From Desulfamplus sp. (GTDB taxonomy: Bacteria; Desulfobacterota; Desulfobacteria; Desulfobacterales; Desulfobacteraceae): a DNA stretch of 64,000 nt. The translations under genes were made by a program, and so were the position numbers. Below, in pieces: positions 44,608 through 53,519 of the stretch. The stretch's first letter is position 1; each line of letters starts with the position of its first letter. Location of the stretch: positions 372,001 to 436,000 of the forward strand of contig JADFZQ010000001.1 in the NCBI GenBank assembly GCA_015232455.1, in the 5' to 3' direction. The notes under the pieces were generated by a model. That model saw nothing but the letters and a program-made list of their open reading frames with translations. It had not been told where the DNA came from and ran no database searches.

Positions 44608-46167
44608 ATGAAATTTGCTTACGGTTCAAGTGATTTTAAAGCTATAATTACAGCAAAATGTTTTTACATTGACCGAACAGACAAAATCCCTCTTTTAGAA
44701 GGTTCAAAATCCCAGCTTTTTATCCGTCCTCGCAGATTTGGTAAATCTCTTTTGCTTTCAATGCTTGAAAATTACTACGATGTTTCCAAAAAAGATGAAT
44801 TTGATAAGATATTTGGTCATCTTGCAATCGGTAAAAATCCAACTGAGCTTAGAAATTACTACTTTATCCTGAAACTTTATTTTTCATACGTTGATCCAAC
44901 CGGCACGGTTGAGCAAATCCGCCAATCTCTATTTGACCACATAAATGTTATGATAGAAGGTTTTGAACAAGGTTACAGACATAAAGGTTTTGAAATTCCT
45001 AAAATCACCATAAATGATTAAAATGCTTTAGTTTATTTGCAATCTTTAGCAAAGGTGGTTGCTGCAACCCCATATCCAATATATACTCTAAGCGGTTATT
45101 AATTGAGCTTTTTATATTTAAGTAGAACTCAATTTATGACCTTGATCAGTATATCTTTTAATTGATGAATATGACAACTTTGCCAATACAGTAACGATGG
45201 GTATTCAGATGATTTATAGAGAGTTTGGCAAAGATAGCCATAATCAGCGTTATCAATCTTTGGTGCATGAACAAGGACCGCTTCGCACATTTTTAAGACT
45301 GTCAACAAGGCATTAACCACGTCAACCATGTTTGACAGAGTGTTTATAACTGGAGTGTCGCCTGTTGTTATGAGTGATATTACAAGCGGATATAATGTTG
45401 CGGAAAATATCTATTTTGAACCTGAATTTAATAATTTATGCGGTTTTACACAAAACGAAGTTGAGGAGGTTATAACCAATATTGCCCAATTATGCGGTTT
45501 TAAAGACAAAGAGAGTAAAGTTAAAGAGGCTGTCGGGTTTATGAAAACCTACTATAATGGTTATAAATTTTGTTATAAAAAAAGCGGTTACATTTATAAT
45601 CCAACACTTTCAATATATTTTTTTAAACATCTTCAAAAAGAGTGCGAATATCCATTTGAAATGCTTGACGACAACCTTGCAGTTGATGAATCTAAACTTG
45701 AATATATCTTAAGAATCCCAAAAAGACAGGAACTTTTATTAAGTTTGATGGAGCATAATCAAGAAGTAGTTATTCCAGCTATAAGCAGGCGATTCGGCAT
45801 TCAAGAGATGCTTGATGATGCATCAAAAGATCATGCTTTTTTAGTCTCATTTTTATATTATTTCGGGGTGCTGACAATTAAAGAGTGTAGTGATGATTTG
45901 CAAAGCATTCTAAAAGTCCCAAATCTTGTAATGAAAGGACTTTACGTTGATAGAATCTGCAGGATGTTCCTGCCAATGCCGGATGATCGTGATAATGGCA
46001 AAGATGCTGCAGATCAGTTGTGGAGCAAAGGCGATATTGCTCCTTTGTGTAGATTTGTTGAGGATAAATATTTTAAAATTTTTACCAATTGTGATTACCG
46101 CTGGGCAAATGAGCTTACAGTCAAAACAGCATTTAAAAAAAGCACAATAATATTTGCTCGGACATGA
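44608..46167 (+). pseudogene. AAA-ATPase-like (DUF1703-type) gene broken by stop, mobile element and frameshift
   Basis: The start at 44608 has GGAGG upstream. Residues 1-137 give FAYGSSDF, the Walker A region RPRRFGKSLL and a normal N-terminal half of the AAA-ATPase-like family. An in-frame TAA at 45019 is followed by still-readable codons to 45081 (ATPYPIY). A 69-base repeat with TA duplication then intervenes. Beyond it, LLIDEYDNFAN is the Walker B region in a shifted frame. A second shift in a T-run near 45288-45292 returns to the original frame for TMFDRVFITGVSPVVMSD to ANELTVKTAF. After that the family's PD-(D/E)XK nuclease domain is missing and the frame ends at once. Removing the element and adding one T gives one continuous frame apart from the TAA. 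Confidence 0.88.
45082..45154. repeat. TATACT-family element, short form, inside the AAA-ATPase-like gene (copy 8)
   Basis: It runs from TATACTCTAAGCGG to CTTGATCAGTATA, and inner segments ATTAATTGAG and CTCAATTTATGACC are paired. The outer TA of each end (45082-45083 and 45153-45154) fits a duplicated TA target. Removing 45084-45154 rejoins the codons ATA TAT CTT TTA ATT GAT, exactly the Walker B strand of the interrupted gene. Confidence 0.92.
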
Positions 46168-46408
46168 ACAGTATATAAAGAATATACAAGGAGAACCTAA
46201 TTTATTGTGCTTCCAGTAGCTTTTTTATAAACAATTAATTGAATTACGGGTTAGGAGCAGCTATTAAAGAAGCCGAGAACTCGAAACGCTATAACAAAGA
46301 AGAGGCATTAAGGTTTATTGGAAATAAAACATTCAATTGACTTCTTGTAAAACTTTATATCCAAAAAATACTAAGTATAATTTAGGTTTTGCAAGGACTC
46401 TATTAATT
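46168..46408. other. Junction region before the accessory cluster
   Basis: No complete gene. A short open stretch (about 46236-46340) reads NYGLGAAIKEAENSKRY and ends with TGA after NKTFN; it has no start or ribosome site and may be the C-terminal remnant of a lost gene. The start of the next gene is preceded by AAGGA at 46393-46397. The cluster promoter, if local, must lie here but no clear consensus is visible. Confidence 0.4.
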
Positions 46409-47431
46409 ATGATGAGTAATAAAATTATGAATAACAAACCATTGTTAAAAGGGTTTGATATAACTGACAAAGAATCAGAAGTATATCGAACAAATTATAT
46501 TGATTTTTTTAAAACGCACAATTTAGATAAACCGATAGTTCCGATAATAGATATATATGCCCCTGCATACTGTAATTACTTATGCCCTTATTGTTTTACC
46601 TGTGCAGAAGCAAAAACATCAGATGAATTAAATGAAGATGAAATTGCGAGAATCTTTTTTTCGGCAAAAAAAATCGGAGTGAAAACTATCGGATTAACAG
46701 GACTTGGCGAACCGACTATATGGAAAAAAATCCGATATTTAGTTGAGTTGGCTAATGCACATGGTTTTGTAACTGTGATATATACAAATAATTCAGTACT
46801 TGCAAAAAATGATGATTTATTAAATTTTTTTTTCGAACATAATGTTTCGCTGTTATTAAAATATAATTCGATTAATCCTGAAACACATAATTATTTATGC
46901 GGCAATAAAGACGCTTACCATCATAGAGAGATATTGGTAAAAAAAATATTTGATATAGGCTATAACAAATCTATTCCGCCAAGGATAGGTATTGAATCTG
47001 TTATATGTGAACTCAATAAAAATGAAATTAAAGATATGTGGCATTTCGCACGCACTAATAATATTATTCCATATTTTGAAATAGTTGGAGAAGGTGGGCG
47101 TTCAGCATCTTTCAAATCTTTGATAATTCCGACATCAGAAATGAGAAATATTTTTAATGAAATGGCGGAATTTGATTTTATTAATTACGGTTATAAATGG
47201 AATGCACAATTGCCATATCTGGCAAATACTTGTATGTTAAGCAATCATTTACTTATAGACGAAAAAGCGAATGTTCTTCCCTGCTTTAATCTGCCTGTGC
47301 AGGGAAATATCAAGAATGATGATTTAATTTCAATTTTGAAAAAATCAATCTTACTTTATACTATCAGGGAACAGTCTCAATTAAAAAAACAAATGCTGAC
47401 TTGTGATTATTTTTTAGATGGAAATGAATGA
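46409..47431 (+). CDS. Radical SAM enzyme with partial SPASM-like end
   Basis: 340 residues from the ATG at 46409 (AAGGA upstream); an earlier TTG frame start is less likely. The cluster cysteines are C55, C59 and C62 in CNYLCPYC, and GLTGLGEPTIW is the SAM-binding glycine region. The C-terminal part has NTCMLSN, NVLPCFNLPVQGNI and MLTCDYF, a reduced SPASM-like set that may hold an auxiliary iron-sulfur cluster. It is the first gene of the accessory cluster, with the methyltransferase 12 bases on. The gene is very AT-rich. Substrate unknown: a peptide or small-molecule intermediate is equally possible. Confidence 0.85.
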   Translation: MMSNKIMNNKPLLKGFDITDKESEVYRTNYIDFFKTHNLDKPIVPIIDIYAPAYCNYLCPYCFTCAEAKTSDELNEDEIARIFFSAKKIGVKTIGLTGLGEPTIWKKIRYLVELANAHGFVTVIYTNNSVLAKNDDLLNFFFEHNVSLLLKYNSINPETHNYLCGNKDAYHHREILVKKIFDIGYNKSIPPRIGIESVICELNKNEIKDMWHFARTNNIIPYFEIVGEGGRSASFKSLIIPTSEMRNIFNEMAEFDFINYGYKWNAQLPYLANTCMLSNHLLIDEKANVLPCFNLPVQGNIKNDDLISILKKSILLYTIREQSQLKKQMLTCDYFLDGNE

Positions 47432-47443
47432 ATAGGAGGTCTT

Positions 47444-48196
47444 ATGCTTACTAATTACGATAAAATAGCTCAAGAATGTGATGATGCAAGAGATGTTATA
47501 TTTATAAAATATGCAGACGATTATATGCATTTTAAATTAATAGGTGATTTATCAGATAAAACAATACTCGATATTGGCTGTGGCACAGGTTCGCATACAA
47601 GAGCATTCAGACATCTTGGTGCAAAAAAAGTAGTTGGAATTGATTATTTCAAAGAAATGATAACTATTGCTGAAAAGAAAGAATTAAGTAATCCGCTAAA
47701 TATTGAATATTTTCAGCAAAATATTTTTGAACCATTCTCAATAGGCCTCTTTGATATTGTTACAGCTTTTTCTGTTATAAGTATCGCTTCTTCTCAGGAA
47801 GAGTTAACAGTTTTATTCAAATCCGTTTATAATAATCTATTAAACGGGGGCAGATTTATTATTGCTGGTTTAAATCCTGAATTATCACCTTCAGCTTATC
47901 AAAAATGTGAAAAATACGGTTTTAAAGTAACTTGCGAAAGCCCGCAAATCGAAGGGGCAATAATCACAAGTACTCTCAAAATAAATAATAATGATGTGAA
48001 ATTTGAAGACTATTATTTCAAAATAGATACCTATTTTCATTGTCTGCGAAATGCAGGTTTTACAACAATAAACATGCATTTGCCTGAAATTTCGCCGGAA
48101 GGTATTGATAAATTCGGGAAAGAATTTTGGCAGGATTTTATAACTGAAAAAATGCAATTATACATTGAATGTAAAAAAACATCAGCTCTCGGATAA
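47444..48196 (+). CDS. Class I SAM-dependent methyltransferase
   Basis: 250 residues. The SAM-binding glycine loop DIGCGTG is at 43-49, and VVGIDYFKEMI supplies the ribose-binding acid. The post-loop strand reads FDIVTAFSVISIASS. The C-terminal part (EDYYFKIDTYFHCLRNAGF) is typical of small-molecule methyltransferases. AGGAGG stands at ideal distance. It is the second gene in the cluster, tightly spaced from the radical SAM gene and 15 bases before the sulfotransferase-like gene. The methyl acceptor is unknown. Confidence 0.88.
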   Translation: MLTNYDKIAQECDDARDVIFIKYADDYMHFKLIGDLSDKTILDIGCGTGSHTRAFRHLGAKKVVGIDYFKEMITIAEKKELSNPLNIEYFQQNIFEPFSIGLFDIVTAFSVISIASSQEELTVLFKSVYNNLLNGGRFIIAGLNPELSPSAYQKCEKYGFKVTCESPQIEGAIITSTLKINNNDVKFEDYYFKIDTYFHCLRNAGFTTINMHLPEISPEGIDKFGKEFWQDFITEKMQLYIECKKTSALG

Positions 48197-48211
48197 TTTA
48201 AGGAAGCTAAA

Positions 48212-49399
48212 ATGACCGCATATAACATATTGATAAACAATGTAAAACAGAAAAAAATAAAATTCTATTTTGTACTATCCATTACTCGTAGTAACTCAAC
48301 AACATTGGCACTTGCGTTATCACAAGCTCCAGAAATTGGTAGGCAAATTAATATGCCGTTTTTTTTTGAATCAGTACCGCTAAACCACGAGTTCCATCAT
48401 AAAGGTTTAGAGGAGGAAATGCCAGATACATTATCTGCCGAAATGGTCGCTAATAGAATAAATAAGATCATCAATCCTATATTACAAAATGATAGAACAA
48501 TTTCGACTATAATTCACGATCATTTTGATTTTTTAACTCGTGAAGAATACCTTAATTTGCTAAGAGAATTGGGAAATGATTTTATATTTTGTTTTCGTGA
48601 TCCGAAGATTCAGTTCCTATCTCATATTTTGTCATCTACAAATTATTTTCTAATCAAAAATCCATCAATTAATAATAAAAAAGTATTTTCTTACAGTGAT
48701 TTGCTATATTTGCTTCATGTGTTTAAAAATAATCACGATAATTTTAGCGACAAATTTAATGAAATTGTAAAGCTCAAGGGCATAGAACTCAACAAATTTG
48801 ATGAATCAGATGATCGTACAATTTTTAATGATGGTTTTGATAGTTATATTAAAAGTAATTTTAATACTGATTCTGTAGATATGACAAATTCAAAATTCGA
48901 TTGGATTAAGGAAAAATTTTATTTCTTGCTGAACCTACAGAAAAATGAGTTAGAGCTATCTTGGAAGAATGCTCTTAATACGTTTAATTTTTTAAATTCT
49001 AACGTTAAAGTTGATAAACCTAATATAATTGATAAACCTAATATAATAATGATTGATGGTGACAAGTTAGTTAGAAATCCAGAGGTGAGCCTAAAGGCAA
49101 TTATAGATAGAATAGATGGCATAAGTTTCACAAGAGATATGATAGATAATTGGCAAAAATTTACTGGCAAAGACTTTGTTTGTTTTGCTTCACGCATTAT
49201 GTCTTCTGGTAGTACGAATAATTGGAATGGCGAGTGTCAAAATAGCAATAAAATAAAAATTCTTAATGATGAAAGACCATTCTTGACCTCTGATTTACTT
49301 ATGGAAGATTTCAATTTAGTGTTAAATCAAGCACAAGAAGTATACAATTTTTTTACACTAATTAGTATAGGGCGTATTCAAAAGTTGGAGAAAATATGA
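48212..49399 (+). CDS. Sulfotransferase-like P-loop protein
   Basis: 395 residues. SITRSNSTTLALAL (23-36) resembles the 5'-phosphosulfate loop of sulfotransferases. CFRDP (R129) fits the 3'-phosphate Arg, and MIDGDKLVRNPEVSLKAII matches the family's late Asp-x-Leu-x-x-x-Pro segment. It would transfer sulfate from PAPS, but the N-terminal lysine of classical enzymes is replaced by Arg and the match is by eye. An 18-base direct duplication (49013-49048) encodes DKPNII twice. The last four bases overlap the next gene's ATG, showing one transcript. Confidence 0.65.
   Translation: MTAYNILINNVKQKKIKFYFVLSITRSNSTTLALALSQAPEIGRQINMPFFFESVPLNHEFHHKGLEEEMPDTLSAEMVANRINKIINPILQNDRTISTIIHDHFDFLTREEYLNLLRELGNDFIFCFRDPKIQFLSHILSSTNYFLIKNPSINNKKVFSYSDLLYLLHVFKNNHDNFSDKFNEIVKLKGIELNKFDESDDRTIFNDGFDSYIKSNFNTDSVDMTNSKFDWIKEKFYFLLNLQKNELELSWKNALNTFNFLNSNVKVDKPNIIDKPNIIMIDGDKLVRNPEVSLKAIIDRIDGISFTRDMIDNWQKFTGKDFVCFASRIMSSGSTNNWNGECQNSNKIKILNDERPFLTSDLLMEDFNLVLNQAQEVYNFFTLISIGRIQKLEKI
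49013..49048 (+). repeat. 18-base tandem duplication inside the sulfotransferase-like gene
   Basis: GATAAACCTAATATAATT is repeated directly with one final-base change and keeps the frame (DKPNII-DKPNII). Confidence 0.85.
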
Positions 49400-50265
49400 A
49401 AAAAAATGCCATACTTATAACGGGTGCATCTTCAGGAATCGGGGCAGGTACTGCAAAAGCACTTGCTGAACAAGGATTCAGGGTATTTGCTGGTGTGCGG
49501 AATCCACAAAAAGCTATATCATCCGATGCGCTCATTAATCCCATACCTGTCAAGCTTGATGTAACAGATACGCTTGATATTACCCGAGCAGTTGAGCAAG
49601 TCAGTACAATATTGCAAGAAGAAAAACTTGGACTCGCGGGTATTGTGAACTGTGCAACAACTGAATATCAAGGTCCGGTCGAGATATTGCCAATCAAGTT
49701 TATGCGTCATGAGATGGAAGTCAACTATTTTGGAACGGTAATGGTTACAAAGGCATTTCTTCCTTTGCTGCGAGAATCTGTTGGAAGGATTGTCAATATT
49801 ACTTCTATAAACGGATTCTGTGTTTTTAACAGTATAGGCTCAAGCTGTGCTGCAAAATACGCTGTAGAGGCATTTTCTGATGCACTGCGATTGGAACTTA
49901 AACCATGGGGAATTCATGTTTCGATAATCGAACCCGGTGGAGTTGCCACACCGTTATGGAAAAAATCTTTGCGGGCATTTGAAGAATTGCCCAACCATGT
50001 TACGCAGGATCAAATCAGGTTATACTATCCGTCTTGGAAAAAATCTTTGCAGATAGCTATAAAAGATGAAGCAGAGCATTATAAAAAGACTATGCCGGTT
50101 GAAATAGTTGTGCGTGATATTATTCATGCCTTGACTGCCCCCAAGCCTAAGACACGATATCTTGTGGGACGATTTGCAAAAACTGTAGCATTCTTTAAAT
50201 GGTTGCTGCCGGATAGATATTTTGATCATTTTGCTATGGCTGAATTTAAAGAACAGCCTGATTGA
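49396..50265 (+). CDS. Short-chain dehydrogenase with Ser in place of the catalytic Tyr
   Basis: 289 residues. The cofactor loop TGASSGIG is at 9-16, and LDVTD and the NxA region (VNCATTE) follow. The active-site Ser is S137 (ITSING). The usual YxxxK reads S150-C-A-A-K154, with the following YAVEAFSDALRLEL matching retinol/hydroxysteroid-type members. The catalytic Tyr is therefore absent by alignment, while Lys and Ser remain. It may have lost redox activity, use another acid, or serve as a binding or dehydratase-like protein. It overlaps the sulfotransferase-like gene by 4 bases. G+C is visibly higher from here on. Confidence 0.85.
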   Translation: MKKNAILITGASSGIGAGTAKALAEQGFRVFAGVRNPQKAISSDALINPIPVKLDVTDTLDITRAVEQVSTILQEEKLGLAGIVNCATTEYQGPVEILPIKFMRHEMEVNYFGTVMVTKAFLPLLRESVGRIVNITSINGFCVFNSIGSSCAAKYAVEAFSDALRLELKPWGIHVSIIEPGGVATPLWKKSLRAFEELPNHVTQDQIRLYYPSWKKSLQIAIKDEAEHYKKTMPVEIVVRDIIHALTAPKPKTRYLVGRFAKTVAFFKWLLPDRYFDHFAMAEFKEQPD

Positions 50266-50346
50266 ACTTTTTTGATGACTGCATATTCGGTAATGTTTCT
50301 CGTTGAGAACGTGCATTGTTTAACAAATTATGGAAAGGAAAAAATT

Positions 50347-51432
50347 ATGAAAGTATGCCCTGTAAATTCTCACAACGAATGGGACCCACTTGAAGAAGTG
50401 ATTGTAGGAAGCGTTTTTGGAGCTATGATGCCTGCGTGGGATACAATTAACAAACACACAGTCCCACCGGGCGAATGGGATAAAATATGCTGCTATCAGA
50501 ATCCTAATGGAACCCCGTATCCTAAAGAACGTATAAAAGCTGCAAATTCAGAACGTGAAGAATTTATCCATATCCTCGAATCAGAAGGAGTTATTGTCCG
50601 CCGAATTGAGGATGTCGATTATACTGCCCCTTTTTCAACTCCTGATTGGTCGGTTACAGGCGGTTTCAGCGGTGCAAATCCCCGTGATCCGTTTCTGATA
50701 ATCGGAAATGAAATTATCGAAACTCCTATGGCTGACCGCTCCCGCTATTTCGAGGCATGGGCATACCGTTCTCTTTTCAAAGAGTATTTCAAAGCCGGTG
50801 CAAAATGGACAGCAGCACCCAAACCCATGCTCGCTGATGCCCTGTATGTTCCTGATTACAGGATTCCCGGTCCAGATGAGCCGAACCGTTTTGTCATAAC
50901 TGAATTCGAACCTACTTTTGATGCTGCTGATTTTGTCCGATGCGGAAAGGATATTTTCGGGCAGCTCAGCCATGTTACCAACAATTTCGGAATCGAATGG
51001 CTTCAGCGTCATCTCGGAGACGGTTACAGGATTCATCTCATCGAATCAAGATGCCGTCAGGCTCTGCACATTGACACGACATTTATGCCTCTTGCTCCGG
51101 GAAAAGCTATGGTAAACCCTGAATTTACAGACATAAATAAACTTCCAGCAATATTGAAAAACTGGGATATTTTAGTGTCGCCCCAACCAGTTCGTTCTCA
51201 AAATGACCCGACCGGAGCAACCGTTAGTGGATGGGTCAATATGAATGTTCTTATGCTCGATGAAAAACGGGTAATTGTGGAGAAAAATCAGATTCCGATG
51301 ATAACAGCATTAAAAGACTGGGGATTTGAGCCAATTCCCTGTTCGTTTGAAAATTACTATCCTTTTTGGGGTTCTTTTCACTGTGCAACTTTGGATATTC
51401 GCAGACGCGGAGAATTGAAGTCTTATTTTTGA
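50347..51432 (+). CDS. Arginine:glycine amidinotransferase family enzyme
   Basis: 361 residues from the ATG at 50347 (GGAAAGGA upstream). The match to animal and bacterial amidinotransferases is strong: EPTFDAADFVRCGKD (Asp of the triad at 192/195), HIDTTF (H241), NMNVLMLDEKRV and GSFHCATLDIRRRG with nucleophile C346. The enzyme moves an amidino group from arginine to an amine, giving a guanidine and ornithine. In cyanotoxin clusters, relatives (SxtG, CyrA) act on pathway amines. Here it lies in a biosynthetic cluster, so the acceptor may be glycine or the aminoketone made by the AT-ACP-oxoamine synthase. No creatine-type pathway gene is nearby. Confidence 0.93.
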   Translation: MKVCPVNSHNEWDPLEEVIVGSVFGAMMPAWDTINKHTVPPGEWDKICCYQNPNGTPYPKERIKAANSEREEFIHILESEGVIVRRIEDVDYTAPFSTPDWSVTGGFSGANPRDPFLIIGNEIIETPMADRSRYFEAWAYRSLFKEYFKAGAKWTAAPKPMLADALYVPDYRIPGPDEPNRFVITEFEPTFDAADFVRCGKDIFGQLSHVTNNFGIEWLQRHLGDGYRIHLIESRCRQALHIDTTFMPLAPGKAMVNPEFTDINKLPAILKNWDILVSPQPVRSQNDPTGATVSGWVNMNVLMLDEKRVIVEKNQIPMITALKDWGFEPIPCSFENYYPFWGSFHCATLDIRRRGELKSYF

Positions 51433-51455
51433 AAATAATATCTAAGGTGATTATA

Positions 51456-53519
51456 ATGTTTATCGAAGCTGTTCTGTTATCCAGCTTATTGTTTGGTGGA
51501 TCAAAACTTTATGAAAAAATTATAAAGCCGGATAAGAAAAAAAACAAAATTAACAAATCCGAGAAAAGCCTTTCATTTTATACTGTAAAGGAGAAAGAAA
51601 TTACAGATTTAAAATCTTCTGTTGAAATAGCAGATAGATCGGAGATATCCGAACTTACAAGGCAAAATCAGTTTGATAACACAACAATAAATAAATATTT
51701 AACTGTTATATCAGTTTCAACGCTTATGACTGTAGCAGGAAGAATATTTTATGCACCACTTATACCATTGGGTGTGCTGGGGCTTTTGTATCCTTACACA
51801 GGAATTGTGAGAAGAGCTTATAATGGATTGGTTAATGAAAAAAAAATAAAGATGCCAGTAATGGGAGCAATACTCTTGCCAGGCATGATCCTTACAAGAT
51901 ACTACTTCACAACTTGTTTTAGCCTTATGCTTTATTACACCAGCTTGAAACTGCTGAACAAAATTGAAGACAACAGCAGACAGAATGTTGTTAATTTTTT
52001 TGAAAATCAGCCGGGTTTTGTCTGGATTGTGAAAGACGGCATAGAAATCGAGATTCCTTTTGAGTCGTTACGGACCGGAGATATTGCCTCTGTTAAAGCA
52101 GGAGAATCCATTCCTGCCGACGGCATCATCACAGAAGGAACTGCATCCGTTGACCAGCACATTCTGACAGGAGAGTCCATGCCTTTGGAAAAAGGTGCGG
52201 GTGATCCGGTATTTGCTTCAACTGTTGTGTTATCCGGCAGACTACTTTTTCGTGTCGAAAAATCGGGAAAAGAAACGGTTGTAGCAAATATTGCCGATAT
52301 TTTAAACAGGACAGTGGATTACAAAACAGGAATACAGTCAAAAGGAGAAAAAATTACAGATCAGTCAATAGTGCCTACTATGGCACTGAGTGTAGCGGCA
52401 TTGCCTGTGGCAGGACCTGCCGGTATGCTGGCTGTTCTCAATTCTTATATCGGTGCAGATGTGAGTATTTTGGTTCCATTAAGCACTCTTAATTTTCTCA
52501 AAGCCGCATCCAATAACAGCATCCTGATCAAGGACGGACGCTCTTTAGAATTATTGAGCAAAATTGACACCGTAGTTTTCGACAAAACAGGAACACTTAC
52601 GATAGAGCAGCTTGTTGTCCTAAGAATCCATACCTGCGACGGACTTGACGAAACAAAGATATTGCTATTTGCGGCTATGGCAGAACAGAGACAGACTCAT
52701 CCTATTGCCAAAGCCATTCTTAAGAAAGCACGTGAATGCGGAATAAATCCGGGTAATGTCGGTGAGGCTTTCTATGAAATAGGTTACGGAATCAGAGTGA
52801 GAATTTCTGATACTGTTATTCGTGTGGGTAGCGTGCGATTTATGGAAATGGAAGGCATAGAAATTCCCGATAAGATTAATGATATCATAAGCGGCACACT
52901 TGACAGCGGAAATTCTCTTGTTATGGTGGCAAAAGAGAATCGTCTTGTTGGTGCTATCGAACTTCATCCAACAGTACGTCCAGAAGTCAGGAGCATTATA
53001 AACAGTTTGAAAAAACGTAATAAATCTTTGTACATCATTAGTGGAGATAATACAAATCATGTCAAAATCATGGCTGAAGAACTGGGAATAGACAATTATT
53101 TTTCAGAAATCTTTCCTGAACAAAAAGCACAGATTATAGAACAGCTTCAGAAAGAGGGACGATCAGTATGCTTTATCGGAGACGGTATCAATGATTCTAT
53201 AGCAATGAAAAAAGCACATGTATCTGTTTCTTTGAGTGGTGCATCAACCGTTGCCACAGACACCGCCAATATCATACTGATGGACGGAACATTATGCAAC
53301 TTGGATAAAATTTTTGAAATTGCCAAAGATTTTGATAAAAATATAAATACAGCTTTGGCAATTTCAATTGTGCCCGGTATTATGAACATCGCCAGTGTAT
53401 TTTTTCTGAATACAGGAATTTATTTTGCTTTGGGATTGTATTACATCTTTCTGCCTTTAGGTGTTGGAAACTCTTTTGTGCCGATGATCAAGTATAAGAA
53501 GAAAAAGGAATTACCATGA
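51456..53519 (+). CDS. P-type ATPase, P1B-like but lacking the CPC motif
   Basis: 687 residues from the ATG at 51456 (AAGGTGA upstream). The actuator TGES is at 238-241, the phosphorylation site D376 in DKTGTLT, the HP pair typical of P1B pumps near 415, and GDGINDS in the hinge. Membrane helices are short and few before the actuator. The segment before the P-domain, which normally holds CPC, reads GADVSILVP, so the standard metal site is missing. There is no N-terminal metal-binding CxxC domain. It might transport another ion, a small molecule, or regulate. The gene ends in a 4-base overlap with the next. Confidence 0.85.
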   Translation: MFIEAVLLSSLLFGGSKLYEKIIKPDKKKNKINKSEKSLSFYTVKEKEITDLKSSVEIADRSEISELTRQNQFDNTTINKYLTVISVSTLMTVAGRIFYAPLIPLGVLGLLYPYTGIVRRAYNGLVNEKKIKMPVMGAILLPGMILTRYYFTTCFSLMLYYTSLKLLNKIEDNSRQNVVNFFENQPGFVWIVKDGIEIEIPFESLRTGDIASVKAGESIPADGIITEGTASVDQHILTGESMPLEKGAGDPVFASTVVLSGRLLFRVEKSGKETVVANIADILNRTVDYKTGIQSKGEKITDQSIVPTMALSVAALPVAGPAGMLAVLNSYIGADVSILVPLSTLNFLKAASNNSILIKDGRSLELLSKIDTVVFDKTGTLTIEQLVVLRIHTCDGLDETKILLFAAMAEQRQTHPIAKAILKKARECGINPGNVGEAFYEIGYGIRVRISDTVIRVGSVRFMEMEGIEIPDKINDIISGTLDSGNSLVMVAKENRLVGAIELHPTVRPEVRSIINSLKKRNKSLYIISGDNTNHVKIMAEELGIDNYFSEIFPEQKAQIIEQLQKEGRSVCFIGDGINDSIAMKKAHVSVSLSGASTVATDTANIILMDGTLCNLDKIFEIAKDFDKNINTALAISIVPGIMNIASVFFLNTGIYFALGLYYIFLPLGVGNSFVPMIKYKKKKELP

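Noticed and set aside
44608-46167. Two separate genes (44608-45021 and 45328-46167)
   Set aside because: Sequence between them encodes the missing Walker B part in another frame, and removing the mobile element joins it. One broken gene explains all.
46337-46408. TTG start extending the radical SAM protein by 24 residues
   Set aside because: There is no ribosome site for the TTG, and the ATG at 46409 has AAGGA at fitting distance.
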